A program made the position numbers and the translations under genes. The notes below the pieces were generated by a model. The model did not search any database, was not told the DNA's origin, and was given only the letters and a program-made list of their open reading frames with translations. 41,818 nucleotides of DNA. Source: Verrucomicrobiales bacterium (GTDB lineage Bacteria; Verrucomicrobiota; Verrucomicrobiia; Limisphaerales; Palsa-1400). The stretch is from positions 1 through 41,818 of the forward strand of contig PLIU01000267.1 in assembly GCA_003140095.1 (NCBI GenBank), read 5' to 3'. Each line of letters opens with the position of its first letter. Positions within the stretch are counted from its first letter, which is position 1. This document shows positions 17,122-25,806 of the stretch, one piece after another.

Positions 17122-18327
17122 ATGGCAGCGAAGATCAAGGTCGCCGTTGTCTCGTCTTTTTGGACCGGTTATGTTTATAGCTTAACGCGCGGCGCCACCT
17201 CTTACATTGATGCCAATATGCAGGGGGTTATTCGCGACTTTCGACTGCCCCGAAAACCCGGCCGTTCCTCCGTGGCGCGACATGCCATCGCTCAACTGCG
17301 CCACTGGGACCCGGACGGCTTGCTCTGTTTTACGGAGACGGAGATGCTGCACGAGCTGAAGCGGTTGCTGCCCCGACCCCGGCCGATGGTGGCCATGTGC
17401 GCTGTGGAACGGCTGCCCAGCGTGGCGTTGGTTACCGGCAGCTTTGCTCATCAAATGGAGGTGGCGGTGCGCCATTTGCGACAACAGGGGCTCCGTTCGC
17501 TGGCTTTTCTGGTCTTGGAAAATCCAGAATCAAGTTCAACGCGGATGGACGCCTTCCATCGCATCGCCAAGCCTGCCGAGCCTGGTCTGGCAACGCTGGT
17601 GGAAGAGGTGGAACACTCCTTTTTGGAAGATCCCGATATGCCGGTCAAGCCCGTGCCGCGGCGCCTGACGGCGTGGCTCCGACGACTGCCCAAACCAGTC
17701 GGCGTTATTTGTGTGCAAACGGGCGGGGGCGGCTATCTTATTCGGGTCTGCCATGCCCTTGGCTTGCGGGTGCCGGAAGACGTGGCGGTTCTGGGCACGG
17801 ACGACACAGACCTTTCCCTCTCCAGCACGCCGACCTTGACCAGCGTGGTGCCCGCCGGAGAAACCATCGGATTTGAAGCCATGCGCGTGCTGCAGCGGAT
17901 GATGCTGGGCCAACCCGCGCCCAGAGAATCGGTGCGGGTCAAGGCGATGGGTTTGCACGTGCGGCAATCCACCGGGCTGAAGCGGGCCGAGATCTGCGAC
18001 ATCGCCGCCGCCATGGAATATATCAATCAACACGCCTGTCAAGGCATCAGCGTCGCGAAACTCATTGAGGAAACGCAACATGTGTCAAGATGGACGTTCC
18101 AGAAACATTTCCAAGCCGCCACCGGCCACACGGCGGGCGATGTCATCCGGCAGCGCCAGTTTCAAGAGGCGCGGCGCTTGCTCAGGACGACCGAACTTTC
18201 CATCACCCTCATTGCCGAGCATGCCGGGTTCAGTGCCAGCAACGAGTTCGCCCGGGCCTTTCGCGCTGCCGAGCGAAAGTCCCCCTCGGCCTACCGCAAG
18301 GATTCTCGGGTTGGGGATGACCGCTGA
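17122..18327 (+). CDS. XylR-family transcriptional regulator (LacI-like sensor plus AraC DNA-binding domain)
   Basis: A 401-residue protein. Residues 1-275 form a periplasmic-binding-protein-like sensor: KIKVAVVSSFWTGYVYSLT, MVAMCAVERLPSVALVTGS, then GLRVPEDVAVLGTDDTDLSL and SSTPTLTSVVPAGETIGFEA. Residues 290-395 carry two AraC helix-turn-helix units, including AMEYINQHACQGISVAKLIE and ERKSPSAYRK. This arrangement senses a sugar and activates catabolic genes. ATG 17122 is preferred because KIKVAVVSS is the first beta strand; TTG 17098 is an in-frame alternative. It is divergent from the truncated AraC fragment. The nearest targets are the glycoside hydrolase cluster and the surface protein at 18416, but no operator was recognised. 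Confidence 0.85.
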   Translation: MAAKIKVAVVSSFWTGYVYSLTRGATSYIDANMQGVIRDFRLPRKPGRSSVARHAIAQLRHWDPDGLLCFTETEMLHELKRLLPRPRPMVAMCAVERLPSVALVTGSFAHQMEVAVRHLRQQGLRSLAFLVLENPESSSTRMDAFHRIAKPAEPGLATLVEEVEHSFLEDPDMPVKPVPRRLTAWLRRLPKPVGVICVQTGGGGYLIRVCHALGLRVPEDVAVLGTDDTDLSLSSTPTLTSVVPAGETIGFEAMRVLQRMMLGQPAPRESVRVKAMGLHVRQSTGLKRAEICDIAAAMEYINQHACQGISVAKLIEETQHVSRWTFQKHFQAATGHTAGDVIRQRQFQEARRLLRTTELSITLIAEHAGFSASNEFARAFRAAERKSPSAYRKDSRVGDDR

Positions 18328-18389
18328 CGGCGCCCGGGCCGCACCAAACCTGGTTCCTCTGGGAGCGGCCGCCGCCAGTCAGTTCCAAA

Positions 18390-18407
18390 CATGGGTGGTC
18401 ACCCATG
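18390..18407. repeat. Perfect 8-bp inverted repeat between convergent genes
   Basis: CATGGGTG-GT-CACCCATG lies in the 88-bp gap between the XylR-type gene (ends 18327) and the surface-protein gene (ends 18416). A bidirectional transcript end is most likely; a protein site is possible. Confidence 0.45.
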
Positions 18408-18415
18408 CGGCTGAT

Positions 18416-21400
18416 TTAGAACTTCAGACGGTAAAACATAGTCTCGGCGGAAGGAATATTGGTCCAAGGCGAGGTGGTTGTCCCAGGGAAATTGGTGTAA
18501 GTGCCCGTCAGTGTAGGCGAGGCCTGCACCGTGGCAGCCCCGCCCGTCCAGGTCAGAACCACGTTTGTTCCGGCCGGCGCGATGGTCAGCAAGGGCAGGT
18601 TATGGGCGTGCGAGCTGATCTCTTGGGCGGTCAGCACACGGTTGTAAAGCACCGCGTCAGAAGCATTGCCGCCCCAAAAGAAGGCGGCATCCGCCCGTGC
18701 GCCAACACAGAACCCGCCGCTGACTCCCGGTACATAGTTCGGAGTGGTGGTCGGAACTTGCGACCCTTCCAGGGTGCCATTGACGTAGAGGCGGGCGGTG
18801 GTGCCGTCCCAAGTAGCAGCCAAATGCGTCCATGAACCAAGGACCGGAACCGTGACGCCCGCGACGTCGGCCGCCGTGGCGGTGCCGTTGCCGTAGTAGG
18901 TGCGGAGGTTCCAATAGCCGGGAAACTGGTAAATAAGCCATCCGGAGCGCCCACTAGTGGCAAACTGACCGCAGCAAAGCGCACAAAACTCAGAAGAAGG
19001 AGCAGCGTCTGGATTGACCCAAGCCTCAGCGCTGAAGACGGCGGGGTTCAAGGCTGCATAGTAGGGCGTGAGGGCATAGCCCGTTGTGCCATCGAAAAGC
19101 ACCGATTCCGTTCCGGTGACCGGATTGCTGGCTTGGTCGAGGGTGAAGCCACCCGTGTAAGTGGCGTCGTAACCGCTCCAATAATCGAATGCCGTGGTGC
19201 CGGAGACTTCATTTAAGGGCCAGAAGGACACAGGTCCTGAAGCCGCAATGAGCGCGTCATAACCCGAAGTCGGCACCACCTCAAGGTAATTGCTTTTGCT
19301 GTGGGCTACACCGTAGGCATTGGTCACGGTAACAGAGTAGTACCCTTTATCCGCGACGGTGACAGAACTCAGAGTCAAGGTTGGGCCGTTCGTTCCGACC
19401 GGAGTTGTTCCGTTCTGAAGCCACTGGTAGGTAAGCGGCAGGTCGCCGTCCGGGGTAATGGAAAAAGTGGAGTTGCCACCGACATAAAGGTAATTTGTGA
19501 TTCCTGAGAGATCGGTGATAAAGCCCGGCCCACCACCTGGAACGACCGTGATAGTGCCATTGACTGCTAAATTGTTCGACCAGCCCAACCCATTAGCCAA
19601 GGTGGGCAACATAACGATGGCGAATCCACCGCCGAAGCCGCCGGAAGAGCTAAACAGCGTGAAGGTGTCGCCCAGCACCAAGGCGGCGCCGACATTGGTC
19701 ACCGTCAGGTTGCCGCTCAACATCATTTGATCGCCGTCGTCTTCAGTCAGCACAGTGCTGTTAGGGGTGCCCCCTTTGTTGATGGACATACTTAAAATGC
19801 CCACCAAGCCTGGGTCGCTCGTCAGGGGGTCCAAAACATTGAGCACCGTTTGGCTGGTGCCGTTGAAATTCAGCGTGGCCCCCGCGGAGATTTCCAAACT
19901 TGCGTTCGAGCCGATGCATCCATCGATGCCGCAGATGACGGAGCCGTCCACGATAACCAGGGCGCAATTGGTATCCGTTGCAACCGCGTTCAGACGCAAC
20001 GATCCAGTGCCACGCTTATAGAGACCATAGGCGCCATTCTTGTCGTCAACACCTAAAGGGCCGTTGATGATGAGGTCACCGGTGGCCGTATTAGTGCCGG
20101 CATCGACCAGCGCAGCCATGCCGTAACCATCGTTGACGATCAGGATATTGGAATCAATGATGGAGCCTGATGCGGCGGAACTACACGAAAGGCCAGTGCT
20201 ATTGATGTCGAAAATGCCCAAGGCCGCCAGACCTGAACCATATTCGCGGATGGTGGTGGGAGCGCCCAGGAGGGATACCGTACCAGAGACGTTATAGGTG
20301 GTTCCACTCGCAAGATAAAGGCCGGTCGTCGCGGACGTGCCGTCACCATAGATTTGCATGCCTGTATTGGCGTAGCCGCCGCCCGTGCTGTAGCCGATGT
20401 GGAGGGTGGCGCCGTTGGTGACCACGTAGGGTGAATCGGCGCTCTTGACCAACACTTCCAGCGTGCCGGCGCTGACGATGGTTTGACCGCAAGTCAGATC
20501 CCCTGAAGAGACCAAGCTGCCAGTCCCCGCCGTGAGAAACGTGTTGGTTCCGGTCGAGAGCGGGACGCCAATGGTAGCGTAGGCGTTGGCCGTAATCTCA
20601 GCGGCTCCCTGCAATGTAAGGGCCTCGCCTGAAGTGTTAGTGATGGTGTAGTCGCCGCTGTTGAACGTAACCGCGTTGACCGTCACGCTGTCAGCAAGGG
20701 TTACCGTGTAAGGTCCAGTGCCGCCGGCACCGAAAACGGCCGTGTCGTTGGGATACAAGTTGGTGTCCAACGATCCAGTCCACCAATTGGTCCCGGCGAT
20801 AGTCCACGTGCCAGAACCATCCTGCGGATGCACTCCGGACTTGTTCGTGTTCGCATCCCAAGTGTCGGCCTGGGGCGGATGCACCGTTACAACCATGACT
20901 GCGCCCGTGGCCGGGCTGGTGGGAAAACTATCGCTGGTGGCAATGATTTGATAATTGCCGGCATCGGTCAGCGCCACGGAATCGTTGGTGTAATTGACGA
21001 AAGTGGCTCCAGGTATGTTTGTCCCTTCGAACTGCCACTGATAGCTCAAGTTGCCTACGCCGATCACACTGGCAGTCAGGACGAAAGAACCGCCAGGTCC
21101 AACCACGGTCGCAGCGGGAGTAAGGTACGTGACCACCGGCACGTCGGTGAGGATGAAGCCGCAGAGAGGCGCGCGAACGCCGGTGCCAGGGGCTCCGCCT
21201 GAAATATCCATTGAATCGTTGGTAAATACACTGCTCTGCGCACTCAGGCCGGCGGTGCCATAATTATCAAAGGGCGGCCCAAAGAAATTAAGCGGAGACC
21301 AATAATACGCATAAGCAAGATTCTCGTTAGTGATCCCATCCGAAACGGTGGCGTTGGTAAAAGCCACTATATAATCTTCAGCCGCTATCGTTTGGACGAC

Positions 21401-21847
21401 ATAACCTTTTGGGAAAACGCTGTTCAGCCCCGAGACCGTCACGGACGCACCGGGAGACGGATCGTCAAGATAACCCCAGAGAACTTCCCCGTCTCCGGGA
21501 AGCGGGTTCGGGGTCGTATAATTCGTGCCATTATACATAATATCGGGATACAGTCCAGAACACCACACGTCCGCTGAACTCCAACCAACCGTCAAGGACC
21601 CCCCAGAGGCAGGGGAAACGGTCATGGATCCGCTGGGCTCAGAGCTGGGGTCCGTGAACCAATTGCTGGCGGGCAACCCAAAGGCCGTAGCCGTCACGAG
21701 CGCACCAGCGTAGGATCCATTGTAGCTTCCTTGAAAGTTAATGCCGATACTGGTGCCAGCCTGGCTGGTTCCGAGCATCAGGGCGGCGGCGGGCACCGCG
21801 AGAAAAAGTTGCTTCAGAGTTTTGCTGCCGATGTAATTTCGTTTCAT
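18416..21847 (-). CDS. Large secreted surface protein: Ig-like, beta-strand repeat and LamG domains
   Basis: A 1143-residue product with a signal peptide (about 1-30, ending GTSQAG). It has an N-terminal beta domain, an Ig-like domain (about 235-320, with LSYQWQFEGTNIPGA and LTDAGNYQIIATS), and a long region of short repeats (about 325-790) resembling autotransporter-associated beta-strand repeats, for example SSGDLTCGQTIVSAGTLEVL. A second Ig-like domain follows (LTYQWLQNGTTPVG, ADKGYYSVTVTNAYG), then a LamG/concanavalin-like domain (about 885-1075, with AEAWVNPDAAP and GSWTHLAATWDGTTARLYVN). The tail TSPWTNIPSAETMFYRLKF is a common ending in Verrucomicrobiota extracellular proteins. No transmembrane anchor or catalytic motif is visible. 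Carbohydrate binding or adhesion is inferred from the domains. It is convergent with the XylR-type regulator. Confidence 0.8.
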   Translation of the reverse strand: MKRNYIGSKTLKQLFLAVPAAALMLGTSQAGTSIGINFQGSYNGSYAGALVTATAFGLPASNWFTDPSSEPSGSMTVSPASGGSLTVGWSSADVWCSGLYPDIMYNGTNYTTPNPLPGDGEVLWGYLDDPSPGASVTVSGLNSVFPKGYVVQTIAAEDYIVAFTNATVSDGITNENLAYAYYWSPLNFFGPPFDNYGTAGLSAQSSVFTNDSMDISGGAPGTGVRAPLCGFILTDVPVVTYLTPAATVVGPGGSFVLTASVIGVGNLSYQWQFEGTNIPGATFVNYTNDSVALTDAGNYQIIATSDSFPTSPATGAVMVVTVHPPQADTWDANTNKSGVHPQDGSGTWTIAGTNWWTGSLDTNLYPNDTAVFGAGGTGPYTVTLADSVTVNAVTFNSGDYTITNTSGEALTLQGAAEITANAYATIGVPLSTGTNTFLTAGTGSLVSSGDLTCGQTIVSAGTLEVLVKSADSPYVVTNGATLHIGYSTGGGYANTGMQIYGDGTSATTGLYLASGTTYNVSGTVSLLGAPTTIREYGSGLAALGIFDINSTGLSCSSAASGSIIDSNILIVNDGYGMAALVDAGTNTATGDLIINGPLGVDDKNGAYGLYKRGTGSLRLNAVATDTNCALVIVDGSVICGIDGCIGSNASLEISAGATLNFNGTSQTVLNVLDPLTSDPGLVGILSMSINKGGTPNSTVLTEDDGDQMMLSGNLTVTNVGAALVLGDTFTLFSSSGGFGGGFAIVMLPTLANGLGWSNNLAVNGTITVVPGGGPGFITDLSGITNYLYVGGNSTFSITPDGDLPLTYQWLQNGTTPVGTNGPTLTLSSVTVADKGYYSVTVTNAYGVAHSKSNYLEVVPTSGYDALIAASGPVSFWPLNEVSGTTAFDYWSGYDATYTGGFTLDQASNPVTGTESVLFDGTTGYALTPYYAALNPAVFSAEAWVNPDAAPSSEFCALCCGQFATSGRSGWLIYQFPGYWNLRTYYGNGTATAADVAGVTVPVLGSWTHLAATWDGTTARLYVNGTLEGSQVPTTTPNYVPGVSGGFCVGARADAAFFWGGNASDAVLYNRVLTAQEISSHAHNLPLLTIAPAGTNVVLTWTGGAATVQASPTLTGTYTNFPGTTTSPWTNIPSAETMFYRLKF

Positions 21848-22027
21848 AAGATTCTCAACGGACGATTCGCTTTGGACGGTTCCAAGCCGACCAATTTATA
21901 CCTTTCGATGACAAAATCTATGGGTTAGAGGCTAATTCACTATGCAGTTTGGTGATGAAAATATCGAAACAGACGGCCCAGCGCGGGAGCCGGCCGATGC
22001 AACGGGGCAAGCGAGGTCGAGGGTCGT

Positions 22028-22059
22028 GGCTGCGAGTAAATGTATTTTACCCCGCAGCC
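22028..22059. terminator. Strong hairpin overlapping the stop of the PLP-enzyme gene
   Basis: GGCTGCG (22028-22034) pairs with CGCAGCC (22053-22059), and inside it GTAAA (22036-22040) pairs with TTTAC (22046-22050) with a 5-base loop. The stem covers the stop codon (22047-22049). No T-run follows on either strand, so it may be a non-canonical transcript end or stabilise the 3' end. Confidence 0.4.
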
Positions 22060-23396
22060 AGTGAGTTGACCACTTCCAACGTGCCTGCAATTTCGTCCGG
22101 GCTGTTGTACAAATGCACGGACTGCCGGACCAATGGCCCCGATTGCGCCCGGACACGGTATTTCTTCCGGTTCCACAATTCGTCCTGGAGTTGCAGCCCG
22201 GTCACACCGGCCACTCCGTAAGTGACAATCGCCCCGGCCAGCGCGGGGTGGATGGGTGAGGAAATGGTCACTCCCTTGATCTTTTGCAATCCATCGCGCA
22301 AACGGCCGGCCAGGCCGAGCGTGCGCCGCTCAATTTTTTCCGGGCCGATCCGCGCATAAAAATCAAGCGCCGCGTTCAGGCCGTCCAGCAACGCCTCATT
22401 GGCGGTCCCGTATTGCATCAATCGGAACAGGCCGCTCTCCGGCTTATAATCATCCCAGTGAGCGCTGGCGAGGGTGGCCCAGATATCCTTTTCGCGGTCT
22501 TCGCGGACGTAGAGCAACCCGTTGCCGGGCGGGGCCAGGAGCCATTTGTGCGGACTGCAGGCATAGGCGTCACAACCGATCTTCTTGACATCAACACGCA
22601 ATTGTCCGACCGCCTGCGCCCCGTCCACCAGAGTGAAAACAGCCCGCGCGCGGCCCACGTCGCAAATCTCGCGGACGGGCATGACAATGCCGTAACGGCT
22701 GGAGACGTGCGGGACGGCAATGGCCTTGGTGCGCGGGCCGATGGCGTCGGCGAAAATTTGGACGATGGTTTGCGGGTCGGGCGTGGGGACGGGAATGACG
22801 AGCTTTTTGACCACGATGCCCTGGCGTTTGGCCCGCAGGTCCCACGGCCCCATCGCTCCCGGATGTTCCTGGTCGGTGATCAGGACTTCATCACCGGGCT
22901 TGAGTTCCAGGCCATGGGCAATGAAGTTGATGCCCATGGTGGCATTTTGCACGAGCGCGATCTCCCCGGCGCTCGCGTTGAGGATGCCACCCGCCTTTTT
23001 GCGCAATTCTTCCTGGGCGCGATAGCCGGCGATATATTCCGGGTGTTCGGGGCGGTAATCGTACTGGGCAATCGTCTTCTCCATCTCGCGCATACTGTCA
23101 AATACTGCGTCCAACACCGGGCGCGGGCACGCTCCCAGCGTGCCGGTGTTGAAGTAAGCCTCGTCGAGGGGAATGCAAAACTGTTGTCGAACCCAGGCCC
23201 AATAAGCCGGATCATCCTCGCCCACCCAAGCCGGCGCGCCGCCGGCGCCCGGAGCGCCAGCCGGTTCGGAGGCAAGGCCCGCCTGAGTCAACGGCCACAG
23301 GCCCAGCATGGTCATGCCGCGGACAAAGCTGCGGCGAGGCATGGTCACCGGTTTTTTCGCATCTTGCGGCAGCGGGGAGGATTCGGCATTAGTCAT
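22047..23396 (-). CDS. Tat-exported class V aminotransferase-fold PLP enzyme
   Basis: A 449-residue protein. The N-terminus has a twin-arginine signal, RRSFVRGMTMLGLWPLTQAG, with R21-R22. The body is a fold-type I PLP enzyme related to CefD-like isopenicillin N epimerases and cysteine desulfurases: YFNTGTLGACPRPVLDA, VQNATMGINFIAHGLELKPG, DQEHPGAMGPWDL, and SPHKWLLAPPGNGLLY with K284 as the Schiff-base lysine. It ends with VRQSVHLYNSPDEI. Such enzymes rearrange amino acids, but Tat export places this one folded with cofactor in the periplasm. Substrate unknown. It is divergent from the TetR gene, and the 152-bp gap between them holds a palindrome likely to be the TetR operator, so regulation by that repressor is probable. 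Confidence 0.85.
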   Translation of the reverse strand: MTNAESSPLPQDAKKPVTMPRRSFVRGMTMLGLWPLTQAGLASEPAGAPGAGGAPAWVGEDDPAYWAWVRQQFCIPLDEAYFNTGTLGACPRPVLDAVFDSMREMEKTIAQYDYRPEHPEYIAGYRAQEELRKKAGGILNASAGEIALVQNATMGINFIAHGLELKPGDEVLITDQEHPGAMGPWDLRAKRQGIVVKKLVIPVPTPDPQTIVQIFADAIGPRTKAIAVPHVSSRYGIVMPVREICDVGRARAVFTLVDGAQAVGQLRVDVKKIGCDAYACSPHKWLLAPPGNGLLYVREDREKDIWATLASAHWDDYKPESGLFRLMQYGTANEALLDGLNAALDFYARIGPEKIERRTLGLAGRLRDGLQKIKGVTISSPIHPALAGAIVTYGVAGVTGLQLQDELWNRKKYRVRAQSGPLVRQSVHLYNSPDEIAGTLEVVNSLAAG

Positions 23397-23464
23397 GGGG
23401 GAAGCCTACCTGCGGGGTTGATTGGATTCAACTCTTTTTGGCGGGGCGCAAGGTGAAACAAGGG

Positions 23465-23487
23465 ATAGTTGACTATTTAGTCGAATA
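23465..23487 (-). promoter_or_regulatory. Palindromic operator, probable TetR site 1
   Basis: The core GACTATTTAGTC (23471-23482) is a perfect inverted repeat (GACTA-TT-TAGTC). Read on the minus strand, a 23-base stretch equals site 2 (24209-24231) at 20 of 23 positions. It lies between the divergent PLP-enzyme and tetR genes. TetR repressors bind such GACT-N4-AGTC-type palindromes in their own control region. Its orientation relative to the PLP gene matches that of site 2 relative to the sigma gene. Confidence 0.7.
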
Positions 23488-23548
23488 TGATAGTTTATCT
23501 GTGTGTGGCGTAAAGACCGCCTCGAAGAAGAAGCGAAGGAAAGAATTT

Positions 23549-24169
23549 ATGGGCCGTGTGAGCAACGCCAAGGAGAGATTGATGGAAGCCGTGTTGGAAC
23601 TGATTTGGACCGGTTCCTACGGCAATACCACCATTGACCAGATCTGTGAGAAGGCCGGCGTCAAGAAAGGCAGCTTTTATTATTTCTTCGATTCCAAAGC
23701 GGACCTGGCGGCGACGGCCTTCGAGAAGGATTGGCGGGTCAGGCGGGCGGAATTGGATACCATCTTCTCCGCCGTCGTGCCGCCGCTGGAGCGTTTGCAA
23801 AAGTATTGCCATTTCAGTTATGATTTCCAAAGCGAGATGAAGTCCAAATATGGCCGGGTGCTGGGATGCCCGCTGTTCACCTTGGGGTCGGAAGTCTGCA
23901 CGCAGGAGGACCGGTTGCGGCGGAAAGTCCAGGAGATGTTGGCCGACAAATGCAAGTATCTGGAGTCGGCCATTCGCGACGCGCACGCCAGCGGGGTCAT
24001 TGACGCGCCGGACGCGGAGGCCAAGGCGCGCATGATCCTGGCTTATTACGAGGGCTTGATGACCCAGGCGCGCATCCAAAACGACGTGACGGTGTTACGG
24101 GATACGGCGCGAGGTATTTTTGCCATGCTCGGGGTAAAGGGGAAGCAAGCCGCCGCCGCTACGGTTTAG
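23549..24169 (+). CDS. TetR/AcrR-family transcriptional regulator
   Basis: A 206-residue regulator. The N-terminal helix-turn-helix reads TTIDQICEKAGVKKGSFYYF followed by FDSKADLAA, a textbook TetR DNA-binding domain (about residues 10-55). The ligand domain contains GRVLGCPLFTLGSEV, as in the TetR C-terminal group of AcuR-like repressors, and DAEAKARMILAYYEGLMTQAR. ATG 23549 is preceded by AAGGAA with good spacing; the frame is open to 23438, but that part covers the palindromic operator. The regulator likely represses its own promoter, the divergent PLP enzyme and the sigma factor 71 bp downstream, because nearly identical palindromes lie before all three. The ligand is not predictable. Confidence 0.9.
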   Translation: MGRVSNAKERLMEAVLELIWTGSYGNTTIDQICEKAGVKKGSFYYFFDSKADLAATAFEKDWRVRRAELDTIFSAVVPPLERLQKYCHFSYDFQSEMKSKYGRVLGCPLFTLGSEVCTQEDRLRRKVQEMLADKCKYLESAIRDAHASGVIDAPDAEAKARMILAYYEGLMTQARIQNDVTVLRDTARGIFAMLGVKGKQAAAATV

Positions 24170-24208
24170 GATGTTTTCGAGGATTTTCGATGAATTTCTT
24201 GAACAAAG

Positions 24209-24231
24209 TATTGGACTAAACAGTCAACTTT
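24209..24231 (+). promoter_or_regulatory. Palindromic operator, probable TetR site 2
   Basis: The core GACTAAACAGTC (24214-24225) is an inverted repeat of GACT with a 4-base spacer. It ends 9 bases before the sigma gene's ATG, next to TAGGAG. The 23-base match to site 1 (common part GACTAAAYAGTCAACT) implies the same regulator. Binding here would block transcription or loading near the start. Confidence 0.7.
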
Positions 24232-24240
24232 AGGAGAGTT

Positions 24241-25260
24241 ATGTTGAGCACGACATTTAAACGAAATCAAAGTCAACGGACGCGGCAGTTCAAGGCGGGC
24301 ACCGGGGCGCGCATGACACGCCGACCGCATGTCGCACTGGCGGCGCCGGCAGAGGCGGCACCCGCCGAAGTGGCCGGGAACACATCCGCCGCGCCGGAAG
24401 CGGCCCCGGTGCAGTCGGCGCGGGGTGACACTTTGCAATTGTACCTGAACGAGATCGGACAGGTGAAATTGCTCAAGCCAGAGGAGGAGATTCAACTGGC
24501 CAAGCGCATCAAGAAGGGCGACAAGCGGGCGCGGGAGTTGATGATCACAGCCAATCTGAGACTGGTGGTCAAGATCGCGCGCGATTACGAGGGCTTGGGC
24601 CTTCCGCTGCTGGACCTGATTAACGAAGGCAACATTGGTTTGATGAAAGGCGTCGAGCGGTTCGATCCGAAGAAGGGGGCCAAATTGTCCACTTACGCCG
24701 CCTGGTGGATCAAGCAGTCCATCATGGCCGCTTTGGCCAACCAATCCAAGATTATCCGTCTGCCGGCCCACGTGGTGGAGCGGTTGGCGAAAATGCGCCG
24801 GGCGGAGTTGGAGTTGCACGACACCTTTGACCGCGAGCCGACGGACCAAGAATTGGCGGACCATTTGGGACTCGACGCCCGCCGCATCCGGCAATATCGC
24901 CAGGCGGCCAAAGCGCCTGTTTCGTTGGACGCCCCTCTAGGTGAGGACGAACCGAATCGAATCTCCGACGTGGTGGCGGACCCGAACGCGGCCGCGCCGT
25001 TCGACCGCATCGTCCAGGAGAACGATGCCGGCTTGGTGCGCGACGCGATGGCGGGTTTGAGCGAACGTGAGACGGCGATCCTGGGCCTGCGGTTTGGATT
25101 GGACGGCACCAAGCCCAAGACATTGGAGGAAATCGGCGCGCAATTCAACCTCTCGCGCGAGCGCATCCGGCAAATTCAGGACGAGGCATTGGGGAAGATG
25201 CGGGCGCAGATCCAAGAGCGCGAGAATCCGTCGGTCGAAGCAGCCGCCCTGGCCGCGTAA
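24241..25260 (+). CDS. Group 2 RNA polymerase sigma-70 factor (RpoD/RpoS-like)
   Basis: A 339-residue sigma factor. After a low-complexity Ala/Pro-rich N-terminus (1-60) it has region 1.2 (DTLQLYLNEIGQVKLLKPEE), region 2 with MITANLRLVVKIARDYEGLG, INEGNIGLMKGVERFDPKKG and region 2.4 LSTYAAWWIKQSIMAALANQ, region 3, and region 4 with TLEEIGAQFNLSRERIRQIQ as the -35-reading helix-turn-helix. Region 1.1 is absent and the length fits non-essential group 2 sigmas. It sits 71 bp after tetR in the same direction, with its own palindrome (24214-24225) just before the ribosome site TAGGAG. This suggests that TetR controls when the sigma is made. It is convergent with fur, 24 bp apart. Which regulon it serves is unknown. 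Confidence 0.9.
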   Translation: MLSTTFKRNQSQRTRQFKAGTGARMTRRPHVALAAPAEAAPAEVAGNTSAAPEAAPVQSARGDTLQLYLNEIGQVKLLKPEEEIQLAKRIKKGDKRARELMITANLRLVVKIARDYEGLGLPLLDLINEGNIGLMKGVERFDPKKGAKLSTYAAWWIKQSIMAALANQSKIIRLPAHVVERLAKMRRAELELHDTFDREPTDQELADHLGLDARRIRQYRQAAKAPVSLDAPLGEDEPNRISDVVADPNAAAPFDRIVQENDAGLVRDAMAGLSERETAILGLRFGLDGTKPKTLEEIGAQFNLSRERIRQIQDEALGKMRAQIQERENPSVEAAALAA

Positions 25261-25284
25261 AGAGCTTGCCATTGCGGGATGACG

Positions 25285-25740
25285 CTAACACGCCTTCTTG
25301 CGCGCGCAGGCGCCGAGGCGTTTGAGTTGGTCGCAACTGCCGGTGATTTGCAGCCGGTGCGTCTTGACCGAGAACCCCAGCTTGCGGCACATCTCTCCTT
25401 CCAGCCTTTTGATCTGGTCGCTGTCAAACTCCACAATGGTATTGCATTCCTGGCAGATAATATGGCTGTGGTTGGGGTGGTCGGCGTAGTTGGGGTCGTA
25501 GAATTTGTGGTCGCCGCCGAAATCCATCGTCCGCACCAGCCCGCTTTCCGTCAGCAAGGGCAAAGTGCGGTAAACCGTAGCGCGTGAGACCGATTTGTCG
25601 CGCCGCCGCGACCATTGAAGCAATTGCTCGGCGCTGAAATGTTCCTCGGTGTCGAAGGCGCTGTCGATGATGGCCCGGCGCTGCGCCGTCACGCGCAATT
25701 TTTTGCGCTGAAGAAAATCCATGAATTTCTTCTTGGCCAT
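25285..25740 (-). CDS. fur: Fur-family metal-responsive transcriptional regulator
   Basis: A 151-residue protein starting MAKKKFMDFLQRKKLRVTAQ. The winged helix includes FSAEQLLQWSRRRDKSVSRA followed by TVYRTLPLLTESGL, and the dimer domain has HPNHSHIICQECNTIVEFDS. Cys pairs CQEC and a C-terminal C-x8-C form the expected structural zinc site, and the His-rich segment fits the regulatory metal site. Whether it senses iron, peroxide (PerR-like) or zinc cannot be told from this. An upstream ATG pair at 25761 and 25758 is in frame, but the conserved region starts at 25740. It is downstream of guaA's neighbourhood only by position (guaA ends 66 bp upstream on the same strand). Confidence 0.9.
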   Translation of the reverse strand: MAKKKFMDFLQRKKLRVTAQRRAIIDSAFDTEEHFSAEQLLQWSRRRDKSVSRATVYRTLPLLTESGLVRTMDFGGDHKFYDPNYADHPNHSHIICQECNTIVEFDSDQIKRLEGEMCRKLGFSVKTHRLQITGSCDQLKRLGACARKKAC

Positions 25741-25806
25741 GCATCGTTCGACTGCCATCACCGCAATTTAACTCATGCGGCGCGCAGTGAAAAGTCCGAA
25801 GTGGCC

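Noticed and set aside
24241..24300. The sigma gene as the housekeeping RpoD
   Set aside because: It lacks region 1.1 and the long non-conserved region, is only 339 residues and sits under a likely repressor site, which fits a group 2 sigma.
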